Origin: SLQH01 sp964612995
GTDB taxonomy: Bacteria > Planctomycetota > UBA11346
Direction: 5' to 3'
Length of the DNA stretch: 46,676 bases
Assembly (NCBI GenBank): GCA_964612995.1
Contig: CAZTGE010000014.1
Location: 1 to 46,676 of the forward strand
Shown: positions 24,993 through 34,054 of the stretch, piece after piece
Layout: each line of letters begins with the position of its first letter
Position numbering within the stretch: the first letter of the stretch is position 1
Notes under the pieces: model-generated
The model's database searches: none
Told to the model about the DNA's origin: nothing
Seen by the model: only the letters and a program-made list of their open reading frames with translations
Made by a program: the position numbers and the translations under genes

Positions 24993-26447
24993 ATGAAGCG
25001 TGCCGTCCCTGTGATCGTCGGTGTGCTCTGCATGGTGCTGCTGCTCTCCTGGTCGCAATTGGCCAGCGCGCTGGCGCCCGAATCGGTGCTCGAGGTGCCG
25101 GAACGAGGCAATGTCTACCAGCCGCCGGCGGCTCCGCCGCCGCCAGCGACGGTGGTCACCGGTCCGGGCGAGCCGGCTTCCATCGCCGGATCCTTCGTCG
25201 CCTTCCGCAGCGCCGATGGCGACGGGATCTACGAGGATGCCACCCCGCTGAACTGGTCGGGCGGTCAGCCGCCGATCCTCTGGCACGCCACCGCCGGGAT
25301 CGGCCATTCCGGCTTCGCCGTGCGCGACGGCAAGGTCTATATCCAGGACTACGAAGAGGACGAGCGCCAGGATCTGGTGCGTTGTCTCTCCCTCGCCGAC
25401 GGCCAGGAGATCTGGCGCAACGCCTACCCGCAGGACTTCAAGCCCAACCACGGCTACACCCGCGCCACCCCAACGGTGACCGCAGACCGGGTCATCGCCC
25501 TGGCGCCCAAGGCGGTGCTCTCGTGCCTCGACGCCCGTACCGGTGAACGGGTCTGGGCCATCAACCTCGTCGATCGCTATCAGCTCAAGATCCCCGCCTG
25601 GTGGAGCGCCCAGTCGCCGCTGATCGAAGGCGACGCCTGCATTGTCGCCCCGTGCGGGGTGCCCGAGAACGCCGACCGGCAGGGGGTGCTGATGACCGCG
25701 CTCAGCCTCGAGCCAGGCCCCGACGGCGAGCCGGAGGTGCTGTGGGAGGTGCGCAACCGGCGCAACTGGAACCTGACCCATTCGACCATCCACCGTTGCC
25801 AGCTCGATGGTCGGACCACCTACGTCTACTGCGCCGACAAGGGCGTGGTCGGGGTCTGGGCCGATACCGGCGAGAAGGCCTGGGATACCACCTTGTGGCA
25901 GGTCCCCACCGCGACGGTGACCCATCCGGTCGACTGCGGCGAGAACCGCATCTTTCTCGGTGGCGGTTACAGCTCGGGCTCGATGATGATCCAGATCGAG
26001 GCCGATGCCTCGGGTCTGTATCAGGCTCGCGAGCTGTGGAGCCTGCCCGCGCGCCCGAACGGCTACGGCGCCGAGCAGCACAACGCGATCCTCTACCAGG
26101 GCCACCTCTACGGCTGCAACGCCGGCAACAAGGGCGAGGTGGTCTGTATCGACCTGGACGGCAATCAGTTGTGGTCGGCCGGCAAGGCCCATCGCTTCGG
26201 TCTCGGCCCCTTTCTCATCGCCAACGACCGCTTCCTGGCCATCGACCCCGATGGCCGGCTCGAGATGGCGACGCTCTCGCCCGCGGGCTACGAGCTGCTG
26301 GCACGGGCCCAGCTCGATCGCAAGGCCCTCGGCGCCGATGCCGACGGCCATCTCCACAACGCCTGGGCCCCGATCACCGTTGTCGATGGCCGGCTGTTGA
26401 TGCGTGATCAACGGCTGATCATGTGTCTCGATCTGCGTGGCGGATGA
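24993..26447 (+). CDS. Exported PQQ-like beta-propeller protein (484 aa)
   Basis: A signal peptide (VPVIVGVLCMVLLLSWSQLASA) is followed by a Pro-rich linker and a WD/PQQ-type propeller. Blade-end motifs include SLADGQEIWRN, DARTGERVWAI, WADTGEKAWDT and DLDGNQLWSAG. The spacing is that of BamB-like and PQQ-like repeats, but no PQQ-dehydrogenase active-site residues (for example the vicinal Cys or the Asp base) are evident. It is the first gene of a long plus-strand operon with Fe-S and NADH-oxidising proteins. It is probably a periplasmic scaffold or binding protein for that pathway. The next start is within or just after its stop codon. Confidence 0.85.
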   Translation: MKRAVPVIVGVLCMVLLLSWSQLASALAPESVLEVPERGNVYQPPAAPPPPATVVTGPGEPASIAGSFVAFRSADGDGIYEDATPLNWSGGQPPILWHATAGIGHSGFAVRDGKVYIQDYEEDERQDLVRCLSLADGQEIWRNAYPQDFKPNHGYTRATPTVTADRVIALAPKAVLSCLDARTGERVWAINLVDRYQLKIPAWWSAQSPLIEGDACIVAPCGVPENADRQGVLMTALSLEPGPDGEPEVLWEVRNRRNWNLTHSTIHRCQLDGRTTYVYCADKGVVGVWADTGEKAWDTTLWQVPTATVTHPVDCGENRIFLGGGYSSGSMMIQIEADASGLYQARELWSLPARPNGYGAEQHNAILYQGHLYGCNAGNKGEVVCIDLDGNQLWSAGKAHRFGLGPFLIANDRFLAIDPDGRLEMATLSPAGYELLARAQLDRKALGADADGHLHNAWAPITVVDGRLLMRDQRLIMCLDLRGG

Positions 26448-26461
26448 GAGGGCGCGCTGCG

Positions 26462-27499
26462 ATGTCTGGCGAACGGACACCTGCGGATGCGGGGATGGGC
26501 GGGCCACCGCGGTGGCTCGGTCCGCTGCTGGTGGTCGTGGTCGCGGCTGCCGCGGTGGTCGCCTACCGTGCGACGCGTCAGCCGGCTCCGGGGCCAGCGG
26601 TGGGTCCGGTGGCCACATCGGCGCCGGTGGTCACCGCGTATGCTGAGCGTACGGGAGCCGGTTTCGCGACCGGCCTGGAGCAGGTCCACGGTTTCGCCAT
26701 CGCGCCGGACGGACGGGTGGCGGTGGCCGGCGCAGACGGGGTCGCGCTGTTCGCTGCCGACGGCACCGCCGTCGGGCGTCTGGCCGATGGCGCAACCGCC
26801 TACGCTGTGGCCTGGGGGCCGGGTGATGAGGTGCTGGCCGTGGCCGGACGCGATCGCCTGCGCCTGTTCTCGCCCGATGGCTCCGAGCTGCAGGCCTGGT
26901 CGCCGCCGCGCGAGCGGGTCTTCCTCACCGGGGTGGCAGTGGGGCCGGAGTCCCTCTACGTCGCCGATGACGGCAACCACCCCCACGGAGTGATCTGGCG
27001 GCTGGACCATGCCCTGCGACTGCGCGGGAGCTTCGGCGAACGGGACGGAACCTACCGCGGACTCAAGGTCTCGAGCACCGATCCGCGGCATTTCCTCGAT
27101 CTGGCGGTCGATCCGCGCAATGGCCAGGTGCTGGTCGCCAACATGGGCCGCTTCACCATCGAGCGCTTCAGCCCCGACGGCTCGCTGTTGCACGCCTTCG
27201 GCACCGCGGCCGGGCGCGACCCGCAGGCCGATCCCGCGGCCTTCGTCGGCTGCTGCAACCCGATCGCAATCGCCGTGGCTGCCGACGGATCGGTGTTCAC
27301 CAGCGAGAAGGGCGTGGGCTACGCCCGCGTCAAACGGCTTTCGGAGGTGGGCGAGTTCCGCGGCTTCGTCGCCGCGGCAGAGGACTTCGCCGGGGCCAAG
27401 ATCGGCGCGGTGGATGTCGCCTGCCTCGCCGATGGCCGGGTGGCGGTGCTCGACTACGATCGCCGCCGCGTGCGCTATTTCGAGCGGAAGGAGACCTGA
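26462..27499 (+). CDS. Membrane-anchored NHL-repeat propeller protein (345 aa)
   Basis: ATG 26462 has GAGAGG ten bases upstream; ATG 26444, overlapping the upstream stop, is the alternative. One N-terminal helix (LGPLLVVVVAAAAVVAY) anchors the protein. The rest is an NHL-type propeller (VHGFAIAPDGRVAVAGADG; FLDLAVDPRNGQVLVANMG; FTIERFSPDGSLLHAFG; AVDVACLADGRVAVLDYD). A vicinal pair Cys264-Cys265 (GCCNP) lies in a loop. It is expected to face the periplasm. The small Cys-rich gene starts three bases after its stop. Confidence 0.85.
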   Translation: MSGERTPADAGMGGPPRWLGPLLVVVVAAAAVVAYRATRQPAPGPAVGPVATSAPVVTAYAERTGAGFATGLEQVHGFAIAPDGRVAVAGADGVALFAADGTAVGRLADGATAYAVAWGPGDEVLAVAGRDRLRLFSPDGSELQAWSPPRERVFLTGVAVGPESLYVADDGNHPHGVIWRLDHALRLRGSFGERDGTYRGLKVSSTDPRHFLDLAVDPRNGQVLVANMGRFTIERFSPDGSLLHAFGTAAGRDPQADPAAFVGCCNPIAIAVAADGSVFTSEKGVGYARVKRLSEVGEFRGFVAAAEDFAGAKIGAVDVACLADGRVAVLDYDRRRVRYFERKET

Positions 27500-27502
27500 G
27501 CC

Positions 27503-27748
27503 ATGGGTCCTGACCACCAGCAGGCGAGTGAAACCGATTGCACCCGGCGCGAGGCGCTCCGGCGTTGGGCGCGCATGGGTATCGGGGTGACCATGGGCGC
27601 GGGCCTCGGTGCGCTGGCCTGGCGCAGCCTGCGTGCCGGGGTGTGCACCGGCACGGTCTGCGCCGGCTGTCCCGAGGCGCAGCACTGCCAGCTGCCGCCA
27701 GCGCGAGCCGGTCGTGCGCAGGAGAAGGGAGGCAGCGATGAGCGATGA
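27503..27748 (+). CDS. Small Cys-rich protein with Tat-like signal (81 aa)
   Basis: ATG 27503 has a strong site (GGAAGGAGA, 27486-27494). The N-terminus carries TRREALRRW, close to a twin-arginine motif, followed by a moderately hydrophobic stretch (MGIGVTMGAGLGALAW). The remaining 40 residues hold Cys48, Cys53, Cys56 and Cys62 (CTGTVCAGCPEAQHC), enough to bind an Fe-S cluster or metal. I do not recognise a family. The end overlaps the start of the Tat ferredoxin gene, which suggests a partner role in the same electron path. Confidence 0.7.
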   Translation: MGPDHQQASETDCTRREALRRWARMGIGVTMGAGLGALAWRSLRAGVCTGTVCAGCPEAQHCQLPPARAGRAQEKGGSDER

Positions 27749-28403
27749 ACAGAAGGATGGCGTGAGCCGGCGTGACTTCCTGCGCGGCGGCCTGCGTGGC
27801 GCGGCGCTGGTGGTCTTCGGCGGGCTCGCCGGGTCGGTGATCGCGCGCGAGCTGCAACAGACCGAGTACGTCTGGCAGATCGACCCCTGGAAGTGCATCT
27901 GGTGCGGCAAGTGTGCCACCGCCTGCGTGCTCACGCCCTCCGCGGTCAAGTGTCTGCGCGACATGCCGGTCTGCGGCTACTGCGAGATCTGCACCGGCTA
28001 CAACCATCTCCAGCGGCTGGATGACGACGAGGCGGCCGAGAATCAGCTCTGCCCGACGCAGGCGATCACCCGTGAGCTGATCGAATATCCCTACTACGAG
28101 TATCTCGTCGACGAGGACAAGTGCATCGGCTGTGCCAAGTGCGCCGAGGGCTGCACCCTGTTCGGCAACGGATCGATGTACATGCAGATCAAGCACGACA
28201 TCTGCGTCGACTGCAACGAGTGCGCGATCGCCGTCGCCTGCCCGTCCGATGCGATCGTGCGGGTGCCGATCGCCCGGCCCTATCTGCTCAAGGGCGGGGA
28301 TGTGCGCGAGATCATCGAGAACGGCAAGCGGGTCGGCTTCGAGCTCATCGGCAGCCCGCCGTGGACCGAGGACGAGAGCAAGGCGGGAGAGTATCGCAAG
28401 TGA
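27738..28403 (+). CDS. Tat-exported polyferredoxin (221 aa)
   Basis: A clear twin-arginine signal (VSRRDFLRGGLRGAALVVFGG) directs the folded protein to the periplasmic side. Four groups of Cys follow: CIWCGKCATAC, CGYCEIC, CIGCAKCAEGC and CVDCNECAIAVACP, fitting three to four [4Fe-4S] clusters like the NapG/NrfC/HybA kind of electron carriers. The next gene starts with GTG that overlaps this stop (GTGA). It probably passes electrons to or from the membrane polyferredoxin encoded next, as NapG does with NapH. Confidence 0.9.
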   Translation: MSDEQKDGVSRRDFLRGGLRGAALVVFGGLAGSVIARELQQTEYVWQIDPWKCIWCGKCATACVLTPSAVKCLRDMPVCGYCEICTGYNHLQRLDDDEAAENQLCPTQAITRELIEYPYYEYLVDEDKCIGCAKCAEGCTLFGNGSMYMQIKHDICVDCNECAIAVACPSDAIVRVPIARPYLLKGGDVREIIENGKRVGFELIGSPPWTEDESKAGEYRK

Positions 28404-29773
28404 CCACGTGTGCCCACGCCTCAGCAGCCACCCGGCCGCCATACCGCAAGCTCCTCCAACATCTGACCATCGGTGCCTGGCGCCTGCTGCTGTTGCTCGG
28501 CCTGTTCGCGGTCGGCTTGCCGCTGCCCGCGGCCCAGGACCCACCCGAGCTCAGCGACCATGCGCTGCCGCTGGTCGACAATCCGCCGCCGTCGCAGAAC
28601 TGGCATCAATGGCTCGATATCGTCGTGCTGGCGCTGGCCCTGGGGCTGGCCGCCTGGCTGATCCTCAAGCGGCGCTCGCGCCGTGGCGTGTTCTGGCTGA
28701 TGGTCGGCAGCCTGCTATATTTCGGGTTCTATCGCGGCGGTTGCATCTGTCCGGTGGGATCGGTGCAGAACGTGGGCGAAGGCCTGTTCGGTTTCGGCGT
28801 GGTCGTACCGCTGGGCGTGGTGCTGCTCTTCGCGTTGCCGTTGATCGCGGCGTTGTTCTGGGGTCGGGTGTTCTGCGGCGGTGTCTGCCCGCTCGGTGCG
28901 ATGCAGGACGTGGTGCAGTACCGCCCGGTCAAGGTCCCCATCTGGCTGCAGCACGTGCTCGGTCTGCTGCCGTACCTCTACCTCGGCATCGTGATCATGT
29001 TCGCGGCGCTCGGCGCCGGGTACCTCATCTGTCGCTACGATCCGTTCGTCGCCATCTGGCGTTTCGACGGGCTCGAGGCCATCGTTTTGCTCACCGGCGT
29101 GATGATGCTGCTCTCCCTGTTCGTCGCCCGACCCTACTGCCGCTTCCTCTGCCCCTACGCCGTGCTCCTGCGTCTGTGCAGCATGGTCTCGCGCAAGCAT
29201 CTGAGCATCTATCCCGACGCCTGCATCGACTGTCGTCTGTGCGAGGACGCCTGCCCCTACGACGCCATCCGCCCCGCCGTGCACGAGGACAAGGGCGGGC
29301 CGCTGGCCCGCTCCAAGGCCCTGTTCATCGTCACCTGCCTGCTGGTGCCGGTGCTCGCGGGGATCGGCGGTTTCGCGATCTCGCGTCTCAGCGGTGCGGT
29401 CTTCAGTCGCGCCCATCCCGACGTGCAGTTGGCCGAGACCGTGGCCGCGATCGATGCCGGGCGCATCCAGCGCAGCGACTTGATCCAGACCGAGCAGCAG
29501 CGCCTGGAAAACTGGCGTGAACGTGATCACGACTACGCCGCGCTCGGCGATCGGGCGCAGGCCATCTACGATCGCTTCGTCACCGGCGGTTGGCTGGTGG
29601 GGATCTTCTTCGGCCTGGTCGTGGGGATCAAACTGGTCTCGCTGTGTCTGCGTTGGCGCCCGAAGGAATACGAACCGGACCGTGGCAGCTGCTTGAGCTG
29701 CGCCCGTTGTTTCGACTACTGCCCGGGTGCCTCCGGTTGCGATGGCGACCAATCCGAGGAGGTCCGCGCATGA
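28400..29773 (+). CDS. NosR/NapH-type membrane polyferredoxin (457 aa)
   Basis: GTG 28400 overlaps the upstream stop and is favoured by the tight spacing. The N-terminus has a hydrophobic signal-like segment, then about five further membrane helices. Family motifs are GCICPVGSVQN near residue 115, CGGVCPLGA near 160 and CRFLCPYAVLLRL near 248, then two ferredoxin-type sites, CIDCRLCEDACP near 275 and CLSCARCFDYCPG near 432. This matches the membrane core of NosR, NapH and CcoG-like proteins. The periplasmic FMN-binding domain of NosR is absent. It likely carries electrons between quinol or cytoplasmic Fe-S donors and the exported ferredoxin. Confidence 0.9.
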   Translation: MTTCAHASAATRPPYRKLLQHLTIGAWRLLLLLGLFAVGLPLPAAQDPPELSDHALPLVDNPPPSQNWHQWLDIVVLALALGLAAWLILKRRSRRGVFWLMVGSLLYFGFYRGGCICPVGSVQNVGEGLFGFGVVVPLGVVLLFALPLIAALFWGRVFCGGVCPLGAMQDVVQYRPVKVPIWLQHVLGLLPYLYLGIVIMFAALGAGYLICRYDPFVAIWRFDGLEAIVLLTGVMMLLSLFVARPYCRFLCPYAVLLRLCSMVSRKHLSIYPDACIDCRLCEDACPYDAIRPAVHEDKGGPLARSKALFIVTCLLVPVLAGIGGFAISRLSGAVFSRAHPDVQLAETVAAIDAGRIQRSDLIQTEQQRLENWRERDHDYAALGDRAQAIYDRFVTGGWLVGIFFGLVVGIKLVSLCLRWRPKEYEPDRGSCLSCARCFDYCPGASGCDGDQSEEVRA

Positions 29774-31620
29774 GCGCTCCCGTACTGCCCGAGGATCCCA
29801 CGACCCGTCAGAGCTGGCTGAGCACCAACCGGATGGCGACCCTGACCGCGATCGTCAGCGCGGTGTTCGCCGTCGTGCTCGGCGGGATGATGCTGGTCAA
29901 CCTCATGCACTGGCGCGCGTTGGATCCGCTGGTGGTGAAGGTCCCTGGCGAGCCGGCCAACTTCACTGCCGAGCTGGCGCGCGACAAACGCGAGTTGCTC
30001 GAATTGCAGACCCGCTACGAGAAACTGTTCGATGACCCCAAGGTCACCGATGTCGCGATCGCAGCCGTCGAGGAGGAGTTGCTGGCGGAGCGTCAGGCCT
30101 ATCGCGAGGCCGAGCTGGCCGCCACGCGTGATTACTTCCAGCGTCAGGAACGGCTCCAGGTCGGAGCGTGGTTCCTCGTCGGCGCCCTGGTGGTGCTGGT
30201 CGTCGCTCTGGAGGTGGCCCGGCGCAGCCGACCGGTCGAACCCAGGCCGCTGGGTGAACAGCCGGCAGACCGCCTGCCGCGGGAGCGTCGCATCGCGCAC
30301 GCCGCGGTCGCGGTGCTGGCCCTGCTCCTGCTCGGCGGGGCCGCTGCGGCCGGGATTTTCGGCCCGGGCGCTCCACCGCGGCCGGTCGCTCCGGCGGGCG
30401 TGGCGCCAGCGGAGATCGTCGAAGCCGACTCGCCGCCTGCAGTGGTACCGGACGAGCCGCTGACTCCGCTGCATTGGCCGATGTTCCGCAAGGGCGATGG
30501 CACCGCGATCGCCAGCGGCTTCACCGCAGCCGACGCGAAGCAGCTGTGGGTGATCGACTTTCCGCTGCCCGGTTACTCCTCACCGATCATCGCTGGCGAC
30601 CATGTGTTCCTTACTGGCGGGATCTACGGTGAACGCTTCATCGTCGCCCTGTCGCTGGATGACGGCAGTGAGTTCTGGCGTCACGCCGCGACCGACGTCC
30701 CCGATTCGATCAGCGAGGACCTGAGCCTGTTCGCCGACGAGAGTCACAGCGCCGAAACGCCGGCGACCGATGGCGAACGGGTCTACGCCCTGTTTGCCAA
30801 CGGCGATATCATCGCGTGCGACGCGCGCACCGGCGAACGGGTCTGGGCACGGAGCCTGGGTCTGCCCGAGGACATGTGGGGTCACTCCAGCAGCCTGGTG
30901 ATGGCCGAGAGCCTGTTGATCGTGCCCTACGAGCACGAGAACCTCGACACCAGCGGGATCTTCGGCCTCGACCCGGCGACTGGCGAACAGGTATGGAAAC
31001 ACGAGGGTACGGGGCTGGCCTACACCACACCGGTGGTGGCGACGATCGGCGATCGGACGCAAATGATCTGCAGCGGCTGGGGGCTGGTGTCGCTCGACCC
31101 TGCCACCGGCGAGGAGCTGTGGAGCAACACCGAGGGCGATCTGGTCCAGGGCGGTGACGCGCTCGGCGCCTCGCCCGCGATCGCCGGCGACCTGATGGCG
31201 CTGGCCGCCGCCGGCAACCCGGTGCTCGCCTTCCGGGTCAGTGCTGACGGGGCCGAAAAGCTGTGGGAGGTCGAGAGCTACGATACCAGCGACTACGCCA
31301 GTCCGGTCACCGATGGCGAGCTGCTGTGGTGCGTGAGCAACGACGGCTACTTCGGCTGCTTCGAGCTCGAGACCGGCACGAAGGTCTACGAGGGCCAGGA
31401 GCTCGACGAGAGCTTCTATGCCGCGTTGACGCTGTGCGCAGACGCGGTGGTCGCGGCCACCCGTGACGGCTCGGTGTTCCTGCTCGACCGCGGCCGCGAG
31501 TTCAAGCAGCTCTCCAGTTTCGATGTCGGCGGCGAGGTCTCCGGCGTGCCCGCCTTCGCGGCCGGCCGGATGGTGGTACGCACCTACGACCAGCTCTACT
31601 GCTTCGGGAGCGACGAATAG
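29770..31620 (+). CDS. Membrane-anchored PQQ-like beta-propeller protein (616 aa)
   Basis: The start overlaps the upstream stop (ATGA). The N-terminal 200 residues have three helices (about 22-45, 135-155 and 175-195), with a helical charged stretch between the first two (residues about 55-120). A Pro/Ala linker leads to a propeller from about residue 235, with blade motifs SLDDGSEFWRH, DARTGERVWARSL, DPATGEQVWKHEG, DPATGEELWSNTEG and ELETGTKVYEGQE. No catalytic residues of PQQ enzymes are apparent. It would place a propeller at the periplasmic face next to the polyferredoxin. Confidence 0.87.
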   Translation: MSAPVLPEDPTTRQSWLSTNRMATLTAIVSAVFAVVLGGMMLVNLMHWRALDPLVVKVPGEPANFTAELARDKRELLELQTRYEKLFDDPKVTDVAIAAVEEELLAERQAYREAELAATRDYFQRQERLQVGAWFLVGALVVLVVALEVARRSRPVEPRPLGEQPADRLPRERRIAHAAVAVLALLLLGGAAAAGIFGPGAPPRPVAPAGVAPAEIVEADSPPAVVPDEPLTPLHWPMFRKGDGTAIASGFTAADAKQLWVIDFPLPGYSSPIIAGDHVFLTGGIYGERFIVALSLDDGSEFWRHAATDVPDSISEDLSLFADESHSAETPATDGERVYALFANGDIIACDARTGERVWARSLGLPEDMWGHSSSLVMAESLLIVPYEHENLDTSGIFGLDPATGEQVWKHEGTGLAYTTPVVATIGDRTQMICSGWGLVSLDPATGEELWSNTEGDLVQGGDALGASPAIAGDLMALAAAGNPVLAFRVSADGAEKLWEVESYDTSDYASPVTDGELLWCVSNDGYFGCFELETGTKVYEGQELDESFYAALTLCADAVVAATRDGSVFLLDRGREFKQLSSFDVGGEVSGVPAFAAGRMVVRTYDQLYCFGSDE

Positions 31621-31629
31621 GAGCCCGTG

Positions 31630-34035
31630 ATGAGTGATGGTACGATGCAGGATACGGCACAGCAGCCCGTGGTTGCGGAGGAGGAGGTCGATCTCTCGCC
31701 GTTGCCGGGAATCATCGAGCGGGTCGGCAGTGCGCCCAAGCAGGTGATCCAGCTGCTCCAGGCGGTGCAGGCGGAGTATCGCTACCTGCCCAAGGCGGCG
31801 CTGGAGTACATCTGCGAACACACGCAGATCACGCCGGCGATGGTCGCCAGCGTCTCGACCTTCTATCGTCAGTTCCGCCACCGGCCGGCCGGTGAGCACA
31901 CCATCCGGGTGTGCGTCGGCACGCCCTGCCACGTCAAGGGTGCACCAGCGGTGGTCGACGGTTTCCTCAAGGCGCTGGATATCGAGGAGGGGGGCGATAC
32001 CGACTCCGAGCGGCGCTATACCGTCGAGCAGGTCGGCTGCCTGGGTATCTGCACCCTCGCACCCGTGGTGCAGATGGACGACGTGACCTACGGCTACGTC
32101 CAACCTGCCGACTGCACCCGGACCATCGCCGAGTTCGAGAAGCGCCAGTCCGAACGCAAGCAGACCGGCGAGGCCCCGCCGCCGGGCGCTGAGGAAGGCC
32201 TCCCGGCCGACGCGGCCGAGCTACGCATCGACCTGGGCACCTGTGTGGTGGCCGAGAAGGCAGACCAGGTCATCGGCGATCTGCGGCTGGCCGCGCGGCG
32301 TTCGCGTTCGCCGGTGCGGATCAAGCCGGTATGCTTCGTCGGTTCCTGCCTGGTGCCGCCGATCATCGAGATCCACCGTCCGGACAAGCCGGTGGTGATC
32401 TATCACGAGATCGATGCGGACCGCGTGGTCGAGGTGCTCCACCGGCATTTCCCGCCACGCAACCCGCTCACGCGCTTCGTCCGCTGGGCCGATCGCGCTC
32501 TGGAGCAGACCGTTTCGGGCGAGGAGGACCATCTCCAGCGTCGGCGGGTCGATGCACGCGACCCGGTGATCGCGGAGTTCATCGGCCCGCAGAAGCGCCT
32601 GGTCACCGAGGGTTTCGGCAAGCTCGATCCGCTCTCGGTCCCGGAATACCGCGAGCTCGGCGGCTTCGCCGCGCTCGAGCGCGTGCTCGGCGAGTGGACC
32701 CCCGAACAGGTCGCGGCCGAGGTGCGCGAGGCCCAGCTGCGTGGCCGCGGCGGTGCCGGCTTCCTCACCGGCCTCAAGTGGGAGATCGCGCGCAAGGTCC
32801 AGAGCGAGAAGAAGTACGTCGTCTGCAACGGCGACGAGGGTGACCCCGGCGCCTTCATGGACCGGATGATCTTCGAGGCCTTCCCCTTCCGGGTGATCGA
32901 AGGGATGATCCTCCAGGCCTACGCGGTCGGCGCCGACGAGGGATACGTCTACGTCCGGGCCGAATACCCGCTGGCGGTGGAGCGCATCCGACGCGCCATC
33001 GCCATCTGCCGCGAACAGGGCCTGCTGGGGTCCGACATCCTCGGCAGCGGCTTCGCGTTCGATCTCAACGTCAAGGTCGGCGCGGGTGCCTTCGTCTGCG
33101 GCGAGGAGAGCGCGTTGATCGAGTCGATCGAGGGCAAGCGGGGTTTCCCACGCTTGCGGCCGCCCTACCCGGTCGAGTCGGGCCTGTGGGGCAAGCCGAC
33201 GGTGGTCAACAACGTCGAGACCCTGGCCAGTGTGCCGTGGATCCTGCGCAACGGGGCCGAGGCCTTCCGCGCCTATGGCAACGAGAGCAGCGCCGGCACC
33301 AAGGCCTTCGCCCTGGCCGGCAAGACCTGTCGTGGTGGGCTGATCGAGGTGCCGATGGGGGTGACGATCCGCCAGATCGTTGAAGATATCGGCGGTGGGA
33401 TCAGCGGTGACAAGCAATTCAAGGGCGTGCTGATCGGCGGACCGTCGGGTGGCTGCATCCCCGCACGCCTGGCCGACGTGCCGATCGACTTCCAGGAATT
33501 GACCAAGATGGGCGCGATGATGGGCTCGGGCGGGCTGGTGGTGCTCGACGAGGACGACTGCATGGTCGATATCGCGCGCTACTTCCTCGGCTTCACCCAG
33601 AACGAGGCCTGCGGCCAGTGCAGCGTGGGGCGCATCGGCACCCGGCGCATGCTCGACATCCTCGAGCGCCTGTGCGCCGGCGAGGGCAAGGCGAAGGACA
33701 TCACCGATCTCGAGGAACTGAGCCAGACGGTCAACGCCTCGAGCCTGTGTCAGCTGTGCAAGACCGCGCCCAACCCGGTGCTGACCACGCTGCGGTATTT
33801 CCGCGAGGAGTACGAGGCCCACGTCGAGGGCCGCTGCCCCGCCGGCAAGTGCGTGTCGCTGAGCAAGTACGTGGTCAACGACCGCTGCAACGGCTGCACC
33901 AAGTGCGTGCAGGTCTGCCCGGTCGACGCGATTCCGCTCACGCCCTACCGCAAACACCACATCGACGTCGAGAAGTGTACTTACTGCGACGCCTGCCGGC
34001 AGATCTGTCCGGTCGATGCGATCGACATCATCTGA
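31630..34035 (+). CDS. Fused NuoE-NuoF-ferredoxin protein, NADH-oxidising subunit (801 aa)
   Basis: AGGAG at 31618-31622 supports ATG 31630. Residues about 20-160 are a NuoE-like [2Fe-2S] domain with Cys95, Cys100, Cys137 and Cys141. Residues about 195-280 are a second thioredoxin-like domain with only three Cys (205, 235, 240) in altered spacing. Residues about 320-730 are NuoF-like: FMN/NADH loop RGRGGAGFLTG near 370, NGDEGDPGAFMDR near 400, GAFVCGEESALIESIEG and the N3 cluster site. That site reads Cys661-x2-Cys664-x2-Gly667 and Cys707-x2-Cys710, where the family has a third Cys at 667 and Gly at 710. The C-terminus has two [4Fe-4S] sites (CNGCTKCVQVCP, CTYCDACRQICP), as in HydB-type subunits. 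It should oxidise NADH in the cytoplasm and pass electrons to the next protein. Confidence 0.93.
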   Translation: MSDGTMQDTAQQPVVAEEEVDLSPLPGIIERVGSAPKQVIQLLQAVQAEYRYLPKAALEYICEHTQITPAMVASVSTFYRQFRHRPAGEHTIRVCVGTPCHVKGAPAVVDGFLKALDIEEGGDTDSERRYTVEQVGCLGICTLAPVVQMDDVTYGYVQPADCTRTIAEFEKRQSERKQTGEAPPPGAEEGLPADAAELRIDLGTCVVAEKADQVIGDLRLAARRSRSPVRIKPVCFVGSCLVPPIIEIHRPDKPVVIYHEIDADRVVEVLHRHFPPRNPLTRFVRWADRALEQTVSGEEDHLQRRRVDARDPVIAEFIGPQKRLVTEGFGKLDPLSVPEYRELGGFAALERVLGEWTPEQVAAEVREAQLRGRGGAGFLTGLKWEIARKVQSEKKYVVCNGDEGDPGAFMDRMIFEAFPFRVIEGMILQAYAVGADEGYVYVRAEYPLAVERIRRAIAICREQGLLGSDILGSGFAFDLNVKVGAGAFVCGEESALIESIEGKRGFPRLRPPYPVESGLWGKPTVVNNVETLASVPWILRNGAEAFRAYGNESSAGTKAFALAGKTCRGGLIEVPMGVTIRQIVEDIGGGISGDKQFKGVLIGGPSGGCIPARLADVPIDFQELTKMGAMMGSGGLVVLDEDDCMVDIARYFLGFTQNEACGQCSVGRIGTRRMLDILERLCAGEGKAKDITDLEELSQTVNASSLCQLCKTAPNPVLTTLRYFREEYEAHVEGRCPAGKCVSLSKYVVNDRCNGCTKCVQVCPVDAIPLTPYRKHHIDVEKCTYCDACRQICPVDAIDII

Positions 34036-34054
34036 GCACGAGGACCTGCGACCC

